A stretch of DNA of 64,000 nt from Desulfomonilaceae bacterium (GCA_041662605.1 JBAZSD010000006.1:1-64000); one strand, 5' to 3'. Counted from the first letter of the stretch, positions 1 through 9,110 are shown. The notes: generated from the sequence alone by a model not told the origin. Made by a program: numbers and translations.

Positions 1-2
1 AA

Positions 3-155
3 GAAAGAACAGCGGCGGAGCGGTTCTATAGTCGTTTAAAGGAAGAGTTCGGAGCAAACAACATTATGGTTCGAGGAGCCTTGAAGGTAAAGGCTCATTT
101 AATGTTTGGTGTGATTGCGATCTTTGCGGACCAGTTGATCAAATTAGTAAACTGA
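3..155 (+). pseudogene. C-terminal end of a DDE transposase (cut by window edge)
   Basis: The reading frame is open from the window edge and ends in TGA after 50 residues. It contains ERTAAERFYSRLKEEFG, VRGALKV and KAHLMFGVIAIFADQL, the usual C-terminal block of IS4/IS5/IS1182-type DDE transposases, where the last catalytic Glu lies in a similar context. Only the tail is visible, so completeness of the element cannot be judged. An inverted-repeat-like stretch (GTTTTGCAAAAGGCTC, near 317-332) may mark the right end of the element; that is inference. Confidence 0.7.
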
Positions 156-589
156 TCAGCTACAAACACAAACGAAGAAACGATCAACAGGATAGTCGCG
201 CCTAGAAACAGAAAAATTGTGAGCTAAACCCACAAAATTTGAATGACTGATTATTTTGACCTATAAAATTGCCATAAAAGGCTTGATGGACCCTGAAAAC
301 ACTAATTCCTAGGGGAGTTTTGCAAAAGGCTCAATTGGTTCGACAATTCATGCTAGTGAACTTGAAAGTCTGACAACGAGGGTTTGTTAGCCCTGTTTGG
401 AAGAGAAATTTCACAAATATCTTGCTGCCCCGACATTAGAACTCAATTCAGCTCGATAAACTTGTTGCCCCATTTACTTTTGTTGTGGTAGAAATTTCAA
501 TAATAACTCTGCTTTCGACACTTCATACCAGCCGAGCGAGTTTTCCAGGAAAAAATTTCCGCGAATAGAAGTCCGAGGAGGTCAATTTC
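156..589. other. Non-coding stretch between transposase tail and nfnA
   Basis: No convincing gene in 434 bases. It probably contains the right end of the insertion element, followed by the promoter and leader of nfnA. A strong ribosome binding site (GAGGAGG, ending about 7 bases before the nfnA ATG) is the only clear signal. Two antisense frames across the end of this stretch run into nfnA and look like shadows. Confidence 0.5.
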
Positions 590-1450
590 ATGTTTGAAAT
601 TCTTGAAAAAGAACGCATAGGCCCGGGCGTGAATCGGGCAGTAATCTCGGCCCCCGAAATTGCAGCGGCCCATCGACCGGGCCAGTTCATCATATTGCGC
701 ACCCACAAGGATGGAGAGAGAATTCCCCTTACAGTTGCGGATAAGGATACGGAAAAGGGCACTATAACTCTTGTCTGGCAAGAAGTGGGCGCAACCACCT
801 ATTACATGAGCACTATGTGTATAGGGGAAAAATTTCAGGATATTTGTGGTCCCTTGGGAAAGCCCACACATATCGAAAATTTCGGCACAGTTGTCGGAGT
901 TGGCGGTGGCATAGGCGTAGCCCCTCTTTACCCGATCACCAAAGGTTTGCATGACGCCGGAAACCATATGGTAAGCATCATCGGCGCCCGTACCGAAGGC
1001 CTGCTGATTATGACAGAGGACATCAGGAAGGTTAGTGACGAACTTATTATTTCAACCGACGATGGTTCGTTTGGGGTCCACGGGTTTGTAACCCAGGTTC
1101 TGCAAGGTCTTATCGACAAGGGAACCAAAATTGATCTTGTCGTGGCGATTGGACCAGTGCCAATGATGAAAGCTGTTTGCAATGTTACCAGGAAAGCCAG
1201 CCTTCCCACTGTAGTCAGCTTGAATCCGATCATGGTTGATGGCACTGGCATGTGTGGAGCATGTAGAGTTGAGGTTGCCGGTAAAACACTGTTCGGGTGT
1301 GTTGACGGTCCCGAGTTTGATGGCCTTCAGGTTGACTTCGACTTGCTGATGAAACGACTGGCCATGTACAAAGGGCCTGAGCTTATAGCCCTCAACAACT
1401 TCCGCGAAACACCGCGCGGTTGCCAGTGTACTTTCCCTGGAGGCGCATAA
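590..1450 (+). CDS. nfnA: NfnA, small subunit of NAD-dependent ferredoxin:NADP+ oxidoreductase (SudB type)
   Basis: Cytoplasmic flavoprotein subunit of the electron-bifurcating transhydrogenase NfnAB (also described as sulfide dehydrogenase SudB). The 286 residues have the ferredoxin-NADP reductase fold: FAD-binding N-terminal barrel, then a nucleotide-binding half with VGGGIGVAP (about residues 104-112). Near the C-terminus DGTGMCGACRVEV and a later Cys (residues 222, 225, 237) form the [2Fe-2S] site known for NfnA. A GAGGAGG ribosome site supports the start. The stop overlaps the ATG of the large subunit (TAATG), so the pair is translationally coupled. In anaerobes the complex couples NADH and reduced ferredoxin to NADP+ reduction; the sequence alone does not decide between that and sulfide or polysulfide activity. 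Confidence 0.92.
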   Translation: MFEILEKERIGPGVNRAVISAPEIAAAHRPGQFIILRTHKDGERIPLTVADKDTEKGTITLVWQEVGATTYYMSTMCIGEKFQDICGPLGKPTHIENFGTVVGVGGGIGVAPLYPITKGLHDAGNHMVSIIGARTEGLLIMTEDIRKVSDELIISTDDGSFGVHGFVTQVLQGLIDKGTKIDLVVAIGPVPMMKAVCNVTRKASLPTVVSLNPIMVDGTGMCGACRVEVAGKTLFGCVDGPEFDGLQVDFDLLMKRLAMYKGPELIALNNFRETPRGCQCTFPGGA

Positions 1451-2877
1451 TGAGCGATCTAGAACCTAAACCCACAAAAAAGCCTAAGATTCCTCGCCAG
1501 AAAATGCCTGAGCAGGATCCGATCCAGCGAGCCCATAATTTTTATGAAGTAGCTCTAGGATATGAAAACGATCTGGCTTTGTTGGAAGCAAGCCGCTGCC
1601 TTCAGTGCAAGAAACCGTCGTGCATGAAAGGCTGTCCTGTTGAAGTTGACATCCCTGATTTTATCCAACTGGTTAAGAGTGGTGACCTTATGGGCGCCGC
1701 ATGGAAAATTAAGGAAAAAAACAGTTTGCCAAGGATAGCAGGAAGGGTTTGTCCTCAGGAAAGTCAGTGCGAATCAAAGTGTGTTGTGGGAGCCAAAGGC
1801 AAGGGTGAACCTTGCGCCATTGGAAGGCTCGAAAGGTACGTGGCCGATTACGCCGCTACTCATGACGACGGGAAGAGACCGGAACTTCCTAAACCAACCG
1901 GCTTGAAAGTCGGCGTAGTCGGTTCCGGTCCGGCCGGCCTGACTCTTGCTGGCGCTTTGATCAAAAAGGGAGTGGGGGTAACGGTTTTTGAGGCCTTACA
2001 CGAACTTGGTGGCGTTCTCGTTTACGGCATCCCTGAATTTCGACTTCCTAAGGCAATCGTCCGTTCTGAGGTCGATGAGCTTAGAAAGTTGGGAGTTGAA
2101 TTTAAAACCAACTGGGTCATCGGTCGGATAGAAACAGTTGATGATCTTCTTGAAAAGCGTAAGTACGATGGCGTATTTATTGGATCCGGAGCAGGCGCCC
2201 CGTTGTTTCTGAAAATACCAGGGGAAAACCTGAACGGTGTTTACTCGGCCAATGAGTTTTTGACCCGCGCTAATCTTATGAAAGCGTACATGTTCCCGCA
2301 AGCCGATACACCCGTGGCGAAAGGCCGCAGGGTTGTGGTTTTTGGCGGGGGTAATGTGGCGATGGATTCGGCTCGTACCGCCCTACGCCTCGGCGCCGAG
2401 GAAGTAACGATAGTTTATCGGCGCACAATGGACGAATTACCAGCTAGAACGGAAGAGGTGCATCACGCGATAGAAGAGGGAGTGAAATTCCAGCTTTTGA
2501 ACTCCCCAACGGAAATCGTTGGAAACGACTCCGGCTGGGCGATAGCGGTAAACCTGCAAAAGATGCAGCTAGGAGAACCGGACGCTTCTGGACGTAGGCG
2601 GCCGGTGGCTATTCCAGGGGATACTGCTCAGATAGAGTGTGACACTATTATTGTCGCCATAGGAAACGGAGCGAATCCATTGGTCCCAACAAGCACCAAG
2701 AACCTGGAAACAAACAAATGGGGAAATATCGTCGCTGATCTGGAAACCGGCACGACTTCCCGTGATAGAGTTTGGGCCGGTGGTGACATTGTTACAGGAG
2801 CAGCGACAGTTATTTTGGCTATGGGCGCCGGTCGCAAGGCGGCTTTAGCAATGTTGAACACTTTTGGAATCAGTTGA
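1450..2877 (+). CDS. nfnB: NfnB, large subunit of ferredoxin:NADP+ oxidoreductase (GltD/SudA-like)
   Basis: 475-residue partner of NfnA. The N-terminal part has the Cys-rich [4Fe-4S] domain of the GltD/DPYD family (CLQCKKPSCMKGCP, then GRVCPQESQCESKC). It is followed by FAD-binding (VGVVGSGPAGLT) and NADPH-binding (VVVFGGGNVAMDSART) Rossmann motifs, and the C-terminal ATVILAMGAGRKAA typical of this family. The start is placed at the ATG overlapping the nfnA stop; a longer frame from 1420 would run through nfnA and lacks a ribosome site. A stem-loop follows the stop. Homology to glutamate synthase small subunit is strong, but adjacency to nfnA makes NfnB the better reading. Confidence 0.92.
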   Translation: MSDLEPKPTKKPKIPRQKMPEQDPIQRAHNFYEVALGYENDLALLEASRCLQCKKPSCMKGCPVEVDIPDFIQLVKSGDLMGAAWKIKEKNSLPRIAGRVCPQESQCESKCVVGAKGKGEPCAIGRLERYVADYAATHDDGKRPELPKPTGLKVGVVGSGPAGLTLAGALIKKGVGVTVFEALHELGGVLVYGIPEFRLPKAIVRSEVDELRKLGVEFKTNWVIGRIETVDDLLEKRKYDGVFIGSGAGAPLFLKIPGENLNGVYSANEFLTRANLMKAYMFPQADTPVAKGRRVVVFGGGNVAMDSARTALRLGAEEVTIVYRRTMDELPARTEEVHHAIEEGVKFQLLNSPTEIVGNDSGWAIAVNLQKMQLGEPDASGRRRPVAIPGDTAQIECDTIIVAIGNGANPLVPTSTKNLETNKWGNIVADLETGTTSRDRVWAGGDIVTGAATVILAMGAGRKAALAMLNTFGIS

Positions 2878-2914
2878 TCCGAGCAATCTAGTGACTAATC
2901 CCTGTTAATTCCGG

Positions 2915-2948
2915 GGCGGTTCTTGGGCTTTTCCAGATAGGAACCGCC
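2915..2948 (+). terminator. Candidate stem-loop downstream of nfnAB
   Basis: GGCGGTTC pairs with GAACCGCC around an 18-base loop, 38 bases after the nfnB stop. No T-run follows, so it may be a transcript-end or processing hairpin rather than a classical intrinsic terminator. Confidence 0.4.
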
Positions 2949-2976
2949 TCGCTCTCTATGTCATAGTAGCAGTTTT

Positions 2977-3285
2977 ATGGACTACAATTTATTGATTAAA
3001 GCTGGTTTTATGGGATTTGCCGCCTCAACCGGGGCGATTTGTATTGTCTTCTTAGTGACGGGAAATCTGCTGAAAATCACGAGGAGAAAATTCAGCAGCG
3101 TTTATTTGCTGGCAGGGGTCGTATCCTTTATCACTGTCTATCTACTACTTTATTTCAAGATAAGACCTTCTGAAATGGAGAACCCTCAATTTTTTTTGAC
3201 TGGAGTAATTGGAGGATGGCTGGCGAGTATTCTGTTCGGGGTAACACAATTCAAAAATTTTCTTAGAAGTTTCCTTCAGCCTTGA
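2977..3285 (+). CDS. Small integral membrane protein, unknown function
   Basis: 102 residues, almost entirely hydrophobic, with about three predicted membrane segments (roughly residues 5-28, 41-60 and 70-90) and a short basic loop (KITRRKFSS). No family recognised. It lies between nfnAB and the convergent hpt gene with no clear ribosome site, so the start is uncertain. The unbroken frame and well-formed helices are the main support. Confidence 0.5.
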   Translation: MDYNLLIKAGFMGFAASTGAICIVFLVTGNLLKITRRKFSSVYLLAGVVSFITVYLLLYFKIRPSEMENPQFFLTGVIGGWLASILFGVTQFKNFLRSFLQP

Positions 3286-3360
3286 GAAATATGGCTTCCA
3301 TCACATTCAATCTCTTATCCTCATTCTTCATTAAGCTTTGATTGCTTCCTTGGCGACTAT

Positions 3361-3885
3361 TCAATCTTCCAGTATATAAAGACCATTCAGGTTTCGAAAT
3401 TCTTCACCACAGTCAAGTCCGTAACCAACAATAAAACCGTCTTCCACCTGAAAACCACAGTAATCCAGTTCTACAAATTTCTCTCTTCTAGCTTTCTTGT
3501 CTATCAGTGCGGCTGTTTTCAGAGAATTCGGGTTTCGGCTCTTCAGATATTCGCCGTATTGATGGAGAGTCAAGCCGGTATCAACTATATCGTCTACAAG
3601 GATCACATCTTTGCCTTCTATGGGCAGACTGACATCCATTATTATTTTCAGGTTTCCACTGGTCACTGTTTGATCTCCATATGACGAGATCCTGACGAAA
3701 TCCACGTGACACGGTAGATTTATGTTTCTCGCAAGGTCCGCCATAAAAACAAACGCCCCTTTAAGTATTCCCACCAGCAGGATCGGTTTGTCCCCATAAT
3801 CTTGGGATATTTGTTTACCCAGTTCCTTTACCCGCTCATCAATTTTCTTGTGACTAAATAATTCTTTCCTGGTCCTGGTGTTCAT
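3361..3885 (-). CDS. hpt: Hypoxanthine phosphoribosyltransferase
   Basis: 174-residue cytoplasmic purine-salvage enzyme that converts hypoxanthine or guanine plus PRPP to IMP or GMP. The PRPP-binding signature VILVDDIVDTGLT (about residues 94-106) is intact, as are the early LVGILKGAFVFMADL and the C-terminal FIVGYGLDCGEEFRNL blocks, all at family-typical spacing. GGAG lies 8 bases before the ATG. It sits just downstream of tsaD on the same strand, with about 60 bases between, and could be cotranscribed. Confidence 0.95.
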   Translation of the reverse strand: MNTRTRKELFSHKKIDERVKELGKQISQDYGDKPILLVGILKGAFVFMADLARNINLPCHVDFVRISSYGDQTVTSGNLKIIMDVSLPIEGKDVILVDDIVDTGLTLHQYGEYLKSRNPNSLKTAALIDKKARREKFVELDYCGFQVEDGFIVGYGLDCGEEFRNLNGLYILED

Positions 3886-3948
3886 AAAGAATGCTCCAAA
3901 ATTAATGTGGTCCGTTTGAAACAGTTCAATTGCCTGTTCCGCTTACCT

Positions 3949-5025
3949 TTACCAACGACTCTTAGCTCCAAACCCAAGCGAATCCGTCAAACCCTCTTTG
4001 AATAAGAAATAACCTCGCGCCGCTATCATTGCCCCATTGTCTGTGCACAAACGCGCCTGAGGTATCACAACGTCAACCCCCTTTTTAATACCCTCCGCCG
4101 TGATCCCTTCTCTTAACGCCGAATTAGCGGCTACGCCACCGCAAACAACAAGCCGAGGGATTTTAAGTGTCTGCGCAGCCGTAAAGAGCTTTCCGACCAG
4201 TGTGTCTATCACCGCTTCCTGAAAAGCTGCGGCTATCTTGCGAATCATGTCAAGATCGTCGGTTGACGGGTTCGAAGGAGCAATCTTGTGGAAACTCCCA
4301 TGGACAGCATTATCCACGGAAGTTGCAAAAGTATTTTGGGCATGCCTCAGCACGGCGGTTTTCAATCCCGAGAACGAAAAATCCATATTTCCCGGCTCCA
4401 TCAGGGCTCTAGGAAATCGAAGGCCGTTTGTGCAAACCCCTTCAGCCAGCTTCTCAATGACTGGTCCACCTGGATATCCCAACCCTAATAGTTTTGCCAC
4501 CTTGTCATAGGCTTCACCGGCAGCGTCGTCGCGAGTCTTTCCTATTATTCGAATATCAAGCGGAGTCCGTACTTCGAACAAGCTCGTGTGGCCACCGGAA
4601 ACAACCAATCCTATAAAAGGGAAAACAGGTCGATTATGTTCAAACCACGCGGCGAAAAGGTGTCCATGGAGATGATTGACCCCGCATATCGGTTTCCCGA
4701 GCGCCAGCGCTAAACCTTTGGCCGCGCCTATTCCTACCAGTAAAGAGCCTATCAGACCCGGTCCTCTTGTTACTGCTATTGCGTCGACATCGTTCAATTC
4801 CAGTGACGCATCGTTCAGGGCTTGTGAAATTACAACTGAGATAGCCTCGATATGTTTTCTCGACGCGAGTTCGGGAACCACCCCTCCAAATTCCTTGTGA
4901 ATATCTATCTGAGAAACTACTACGTCAGAAAGAATGTTAGTTCCATCGGCCACAATCGCTGCAGCGGTTTCATCACAGGATGTCTCAATACCCAATACAA
5001 TCATTTGAGAACTTTGGAGACTCAT
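3949..5025 (-). CDS. tsaD: TsaD, tRNA N6-threonylcarbamoyladenosine transferase subunit
   Basis: Kae1/TsaD family ASKHA protein that transfers the threonylcarbamoyl group to A37 of ANN-decoding tRNAs, together with TsaB and TsaE. The N-terminus GIETSCDETAAA, the metal-binding HLHGH motif and the C-terminal VCGGVAANSALRE block are all present. The start is placed at 5025, where ATG overlaps the stop of the upstream gene (ATGA); a second ATG at 5004 gives the more usual MIVLGIETSCDET beginning and cannot be excluded. A longer frame to 5064 is not needed. About 358 residues, normal for the family. Confidence 0.94.
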   Translation of the reverse strand: MSLQSSQMIVLGIETSCDETAAAIVADGTNILSDVVVSQIDIHKEFGGVVPELASRKHIEAISVVISQALNDASLELNDVDAIAVTRGPGLIGSLLVGIGAAKGLALALGKPICGVNHLHGHLFAAWFEHNRPVFPFIGLVVSGGHTSLFEVRTPLDIRIIGKTRDDAAGEAYDKVAKLLGLGYPGGPVIEKLAEGVCTNGLRFPRALMEPGNMDFSFSGLKTAVLRHAQNTFATSVDNAVHGSFHKIAPSNPSTDDLDMIRKIAAAFQEAVIDTLVGKLFTAAQTLKIPRLVVCGGVAANSALREGITAEGIKKGVDVVIPQARLCTDNGAMIAARGYFLFKEGLTDSLGFGAKSRW

Positions 5026-5579
5026 GCGCAATTTTTTGTTACCCAACGTTCCACATCGGACCACCCATGAAAACGGGCTGTGACCGGGGCTTCACAGCGT
5101 TTGTTCCAGGGTTGTATCATTAATCCGACGCCCACTCCTTCAGAAAGATAATCCCGCAAGTGTAATTCGTCGTCTTCGATGATAAATTTGGCGCCCGTTT
5201 CTTTCAAATAGACGCGTTTGTCACGCGAACCCCCTGTTACAATCATTTCCGGGGTCGTGGGGTTCCATGGCAACGCTTCAAGTTGACGTCTTGCGCTTTC
5301 CAGGTCTGACCTTCCTGTTATGAACAAGAGTGGCGATGCGGTTAGTTCATATACCATCTCAAGAGTCCGGACGGCTCCTTCGTATGAATCAATGCTTTCC
5401 ATTGAATACATGTTGTCCACGGCTTCCAGTAACTGTTTAGGATTGAGGCCAAGTGGCTCAAGATCCCAAGTTAAAAGATCTGCAGGTGATATCTTTTTAC
5501 CGGTTGCTTCGTTAAGATGACCCAGAATCATGTCTATTGACTTTAACACGACACCATCAACGTCAAAAGCTATTCTCAT
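5022..5579 (-). CDS. HAD-superfamily phosphatase (5'-nucleotidase, NT5C-like)
   Basis: 185 residues starting MRIAFDVDGVVLKS, whose DVDG is the HAD motif I nucleophile region. Motif II is LLFITGRSD; a Lys in the RDKRVYLKETGAKF stretch and the acidic pair IIEDDE give motifs III and IV. This matches the small 5'(3')-deoxyribonucleotidase/NT5C-like HADs, which lack a large cap. The start at 5579 is chosen because GAGG stands 8-9 bases upstream; the frame extends to a TTG at 5597. Its stop overlaps the tsaD start. Substrate is not inferable. Confidence 0.8.
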   Translation of the reverse strand: MRIAFDVDGVVLKSIDMILGHLNEATGKKISPADLLTWDLEPLGLNPKQLLEAVDNMYSMESIDSYEGAVRTLEMVYELTASPLLFITGRSDLESARRQLEALPWNPTTPEMIVTGGSRDKRVYLKETGAKFIIEDDELHLRDYLSEGVGVGLMIQPWNKRCEAPVTARFHGWSDVERWVTKNCA

Positions 5580-5703
5580 CTGTTGGACCTCGACCAAGTT
5601 CAGAATCAGTGTTCTTAAATTTAATTCCTTTGTTGAATTAATCCTAAAAGCCTTATACTAAATATTTGGTTCTAAATCACTGGGTTACAACTTTCCACGA
5701 TCA

Positions 5704-6738
5704 TTGAAGCTATTAACGGGAGAAAGACCGACCTTGAATCCGAATATTCTCTTGCGTTCAATCATAGGATTGGTCTCGGTCATAGTTTTCGGGACTATAG
5801 GCTATATTTGGATTGAGCATTGGTCCGTCATAGATGGGTTGTATATGACGGTAATCACCATATCTTCTATCGGATACGGGGAAGTCCACAAGCTTAGCGA
5901 CACAGGACGTGTTTTCACTATGGGGCTGATCTTTGTCGGCTTTGGGGTGGTCGGTTATGTCTTGGTCGCCGCGAGCAGGTTGATAATTGAAGGCGAAGTA
6001 CAAAAAATACTAACTAGGCGACGTTTCATGAAAGCAATAGAAAAAATTAAGGACCATTTTGTGATATGTGGTTTTGGCCGCATGGGAGCGTTCGTGTGTC
6101 AACAGTTCCATGCGAGAGGAATCCCATTTGTGGTCGTAGAAAATGATCAGGAGACACAATTGAGGATCATGGAAGCAGGTTATTTCCTGTCTCCCGGAGA
6201 CGCCACTCAAGAGAGTGTGCTCCAGGGAGCAAACATAAAAACAGCCCGGGGGCTAGTCTCGGTACTGAATTCCGATGCTGCGAACGTTTACGTTGTGCTC
6301 ACTGCGAGAGAATTAAATTCGAATTTGGAAATTATTGCTCGCGCCGGCGAAGAAAGCGCGCAAAAAAAGCTGATGAGAGCCGGAGCAAATCGCGTAATCA
6401 GCCCGTATCAGGTTGGGGGCATGAGAATGGTCATGGCTATACTAAAACCCGAAGTAATGAACTTTCTCGAAGTAGCGATGGATTATCGCGACCTCAACAT
6501 AGAAATAGAGGAAATTAAGGTCTTAGAGGGCTCGGAGTACGTCGGAAAGGGGTTAATTGACACGGATATAAGGAAAGACTTAAATCTGATTGTTATCGCA
6601 GTGAAGAAGCCTAACGGCAAAATGGTCTTTAATCCTGGTCCGCGAACGGAAATTGAAGAGGGCGACACATTGATTGCAATGGGAGAGAAAAAGAGTCTGG
6701 AGATCCTTATGAAAAAATCCCGCTTACCAAGCTCATGA
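5704..6738 (+). CDS. Potassium channel with TrkA-N/TrkA-C (RCK) domains
   Basis: 344-residue ion-channel subunit of the Kch/MthK type. Two membrane helices (about residues 15-35 and 70-95) flank a pore loop with TISSIGYGEVHKL; the filter is GYG but is preceded by SSI and followed by E where TVGYGD is usual. An RCK/TrkA-N Rossmann domain follows (FVICGFGRMGAFVC, then the VVVEND acidic end of beta-2), then TrkA-C from about residue 260. The start is a TTG at 5704; a second TTG lies a few codons in. Channels of this kind assemble as tetramers gated by cytosolic ligands; which ligand is unknown here. Confidence 0.88.
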   Translation: MKLLTGERPTLNPNILLRSIIGLVSVIVFGTIGYIWIEHWSVIDGLYMTVITISSIGYGEVHKLSDTGRVFTMGLIFVGFGVVGYVLVAASRLIIEGEVQKILTRRRFMKAIEKIKDHFVICGFGRMGAFVCQQFHARGIPFVVVENDQETQLRIMEAGYFLSPGDATQESVLQGANIKTARGLVSVLNSDAANVYVVLTARELNSNLEIIARAGEESAQKKLMRAGANRVISPYQVGGMRMVMAILKPEVMNFLEVAMDYRDLNIEIEEIKVLEGSEYVGKGLIDTDIRKDLNLIVIAVKKPNGKMVFNPGPRTEIEEGDTLIAMGEKKSLEILMKKSRLPSS

Positions 6739-6759
6739 GAAATGTGATATAATTGAAAC

Positions 6760-7179
6760 ATGAGTGCAAAGTCATTAACAAAAACGGTGCTATATTTCGT
6801 TGTCTTCGTCCTGTTCGTTCTCGTTGGACTTCAGGAAGCGTCGGCCTATGATATCAGAGGCGTATGGGAGGGAAACGCAAAGGGTTCTATCTTCGGCGCT
6901 AAGGGGTCGGTCACGATTACGTCTCAACGGGGTGAGGAAATCGAGGGTGTTATTGAAGGGGGAAATATTTTTGGGCGCGTTAAATTTAAGATTAGCGGTA
7001 AAATTCAGGGAAATTTCATTTTTGGCGCCTTAGAGGGAAACTCATTTCAGGGATACATTTATCCGGATTGGTCCATCCGAGGTGTTTTCAAAGGCATAGA
7101 CGGGGACAGTTACCAGGTTTTTCTCAAGCGACCATATAACTATTGGGGGATGCCTCAGGAGGGTTGGCCGTACAACTAA
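6760..7179 (+). CDS. Secreted beta-rich protein of unknown function
   Basis: 139 residues with a Sec signal peptide (hydrophobic residues about 9-24, cleavage likely after ASA near 29). The mature part is Gly-rich with alternating patterns (GNAKGSIFGAKGSVTI, GGNIFGRVKFKISGKI) that suggest a small beta-barrel or repeated beta-hairpins, and ends in an aromatic/Pro tail. No family recognised. It lies 21 bases after the channel gene and may share its transcript. Confidence 0.65.
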   Translation: MSAKSLTKTVLYFVVFVLFVLVGLQEASAYDIRGVWEGNAKGSIFGAKGSVTITSQRGEEIEGVIEGGNIFGRVKFKISGKIQGNFIFGALEGNSFQGYIYPDWSIRGVFKGIDGDSYQVFLKRPYNYWGMPQEGWPYN

Positions 7180-7210
7180 ATATTGAGCCCGCCTGCGCTG
7201 TGGTAAGGTT

Positions 7211-7972
7211 GTGATAGCGACGACATTACACGGATTGATCATTGATATTGACCGCAAACACTCTGATGTCTCTCGATATAATGAACTCAGGTTGGGGATA
7301 GTTGATTCCATTCGTTTGCCAAAATCATCATGGGAAGCTGTGTCGATTGATGTCGGTTACATTCACTTTACAGACATCAAAAGCCATATAGGCGCAATAA
7401 ATAGCTATGATTTTTTCATTCTCAGTCCACAAGGATCTCCGTGGAGTTCGTACAGGGGCGCGGAAATGGAAAGTCTTAACTTTCTGGCGCATTGGACACG
7501 CGAACTTATTGTCTGTAAGCGCGCCCCTTTCCTGGGGATCTGCGGCGGCCATCAATTCTTAGGAATGGCGTTCGGGGGAGAAGTAGGTTTCATAGATAAC
7601 AACCTGAGGGACTTTTCGGCTGAAAAGTATCCTCCGGATTGCCTTGCGGAACGTGATCGTGTCAATATAACGACGGTTCACGATGACCCTATTTTAGATG
7701 GATTTCCACCGCATCCTACCGACTTGTTCGTAATGGAAAACCATGTTGAAGAAATAAAGACGGTTCCTCCGGGTTTTGTAAACCTTGCGTCTAGTAGACT
7801 GTCAAAGATACAGATCATGAGATTTCCAGGAAGAATTGTTTACGGAATGGCTTTTCACCCCGAACGCGGCTGGGGCCTAGATGACCAGAAAGAAGAAAAC
7901 TCTGCTTGGCATGGTAGAATGATGCTGGCAAATTTTGTAAAGATGGTTTGCAGAGCGAAAGGCGTTCTATAA
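7211..7972 (+). CDS. Stand-alone class I glutamine amidotransferase-like protein
   Basis: 253 residues with a class I GATase fold. The nucleophile elbow FLGICGGHQFLG (Cys about residue 116) and the late FHPERGWG supply the Cys-His-Glu triad; SPQGSPW resembles the oxyanion-strand region. No synthetase domain is attached and none is adjacent, so it resembles free-standing GuaA-type or GMP-synthase-like amidotransferases of unknown acceptor. The start is a GTG at 7211 with a weak upstream GTAAGG. The partner and product are not inferable. Confidence 0.8.
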   Translation: MIATTLHGLIIDIDRKHSDVSRYNELRLGIVDSIRLPKSSWEAVSIDVGYIHFTDIKSHIGAINSYDFFILSPQGSPWSSYRGAEMESLNFLAHWTRELIVCKRAPFLGICGGHQFLGMAFGGEVGFIDNNLRDFSAEKYPPDCLAERDRVNITTVHDDPILDGFPPHPTDLFVMENHVEEIKTVPPGFVNLASSRLSKIQIMRFPGRIVYGMAFHPERGWGLDDQKEENSAWHGRMMLANFVKMVCRAKGVL

Positions 7973-8041
7973 TAGAATCGCATCGTCTAAATTGTTCTTT
8001 GTAGTCGTTCAATTCACAATTTGAATAAGAAAGGCCATCAG

Positions 8042-8329
8042 ATGGAAGAACTCGAAAAAATAGCGATTAGACTTAAGCACTGGGCGGGACACAACCTCGA
8101 ACACGCAAAAGCATACGAAGAGGTGGCGGAAAAGTTGACTAATTTAGGATTGGATGACGCGTCGAGGGATGTTCGTCAGGCTATAGAATTGAATTCGAAG
8201 GCTAACGAAAAATTCGCATCCGCTTTAGCCATGATAGAGTCCAGAGTTGGCCAGGTTTCAGAGTGTTGTAAAGATCATGGGTCCGGCCACTGTTGTTCGG
8301 ATCATGACCATGGTCATCACTCACACTGA
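8042..8329 (+). CDS. Small helical protein with Cys/His-rich metal-binding tail
   Basis: About 95 residues: an N-terminal helical region rich in Glu, Lys and Ala, then a tail with ECCKDHGSGHCCSDHDHGHHSH (four Cys and many His in the last 22 residues). The tail is a likely soft-metal or Ni/Zn/Cu-binding segment, similar in style to His-rich tails of metallochaperones; no family is recognised. The ATG at 8042 is preferred over a TTG at 8021 because AAAGG precedes it at a suitable distance. Confidence 0.65.
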   Translation: MEELEKIAIRLKHWAGHNLEHAKAYEEVAEKLTNLGLDDASRDVRQAIELNSKANEKFASALAMIESRVGQVSECCKDHGSGHCCSDHDHGHHSH

Positions 8330-8463
8330 GATTTAAAAGCGAATAGTCTCAAGAATTCGGAATCAATTCTGCTATTCAGGGAATCTTTTACGTTGATAAT
8401 TTATTTATTTAGGTGTCTTTTTTTACTGACGTGTTTCAGGTTTTGTGGCTGAAGGAGGGATGA

Positions 8464-8997
8464 ATGGAAGCCAGAACTTTTGAAATGGAGTTTGCAAAAT
8501 TTATTCAACGGTTTCACCAGGATATCAGAGACGCTTTTATAGATGACGCATTTCACAAAAGAGAAATCCTTTCGCACTACCAACTCGCGAAAGATATGCT
8601 TCAAGAACTGGCCGACAACGTGCTCTCAGAATTCACCACGAATATAGATAAAAAAACATCGGTAGAGACAATAGCGGACAGATATGTACAGCTAGGCATA
8701 AGATGCTGCGAAGATGGCTTGAGCTATTCTGAGATGGTAAGAGTCTTTATTCTACTAAAACGCCATACATGGCTTTTTTTTCAGGAAAGCAATTTTGCTG
8801 GACAGCCTTTTGACGTGAGATCCATCGTGGCTTTGAATAACAGGACCGCATTATTTTTTGACCGCGCCATGTACTATTTTTTGGTAGGGTTTGAGCAGAC
8901 ACAATCGGAAATTAAGACTGAACTCGATGATATGTATAATGTCTTCGTCGACAGGCTTTATCGGGACTTGAAAAATCGTCTCCAGCCTCAATCCTGA
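8464..8997 (+). CDS. All-helical RsbRD_N-like protein
   Basis: 177 residues, predicted all helix, with a strong GGAGGG ribosome site just before the ATG. The pattern (a mid-protein CCEDGLSYSEMVRVFILLKRH block, then FFDRAMYYFLVGFEQTQSE) resembles the RsbT co-antagonist RsbRD N-terminal sensor-like domain, which normally precedes a STAS or kinase domain. Here nothing follows it. Family assignment is tentative. A perfect terminator hairpin stands 42 bases after the stop. Confidence 0.65.
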   Translation: MEARTFEMEFAKFIQRFHQDIRDAFIDDAFHKREILSHYQLAKDMLQELADNVLSEFTTNIDKKTSVETIADRYVQLGIRCCEDGLSYSEMVRVFILLKRHTWLFFQESNFAGQPFDVRSIVALNNRTALFFDRAMYYFLVGFEQTQSEIKTELDDMYNVFVDRLYRDLKNRLQPQS

Positions 8998-9038
8998 ACC
9001 AGACTATTCGCTGCATTCTCTGTTGGGAATTGGCGCTG

Positions 9039-9067
9039 AAAAAGGGTAGCTAACCGCTACCCTTTTT
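9039..9067. terminator. Bidirectional intrinsic terminator
   Basis: A perfect 12-bp stem (AAAAAGGGTAGC / GCTACCCTTTTT) with a TAACC loop lies between two convergent genes. The A-run and T-run at its ends make it usable on both strands. Confidence 0.9.
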
Positions 9068-9110
9068 CAGACTACTTGGAGGAAGACCCCACGGGAAGGA
9101 TTGAACTCAT

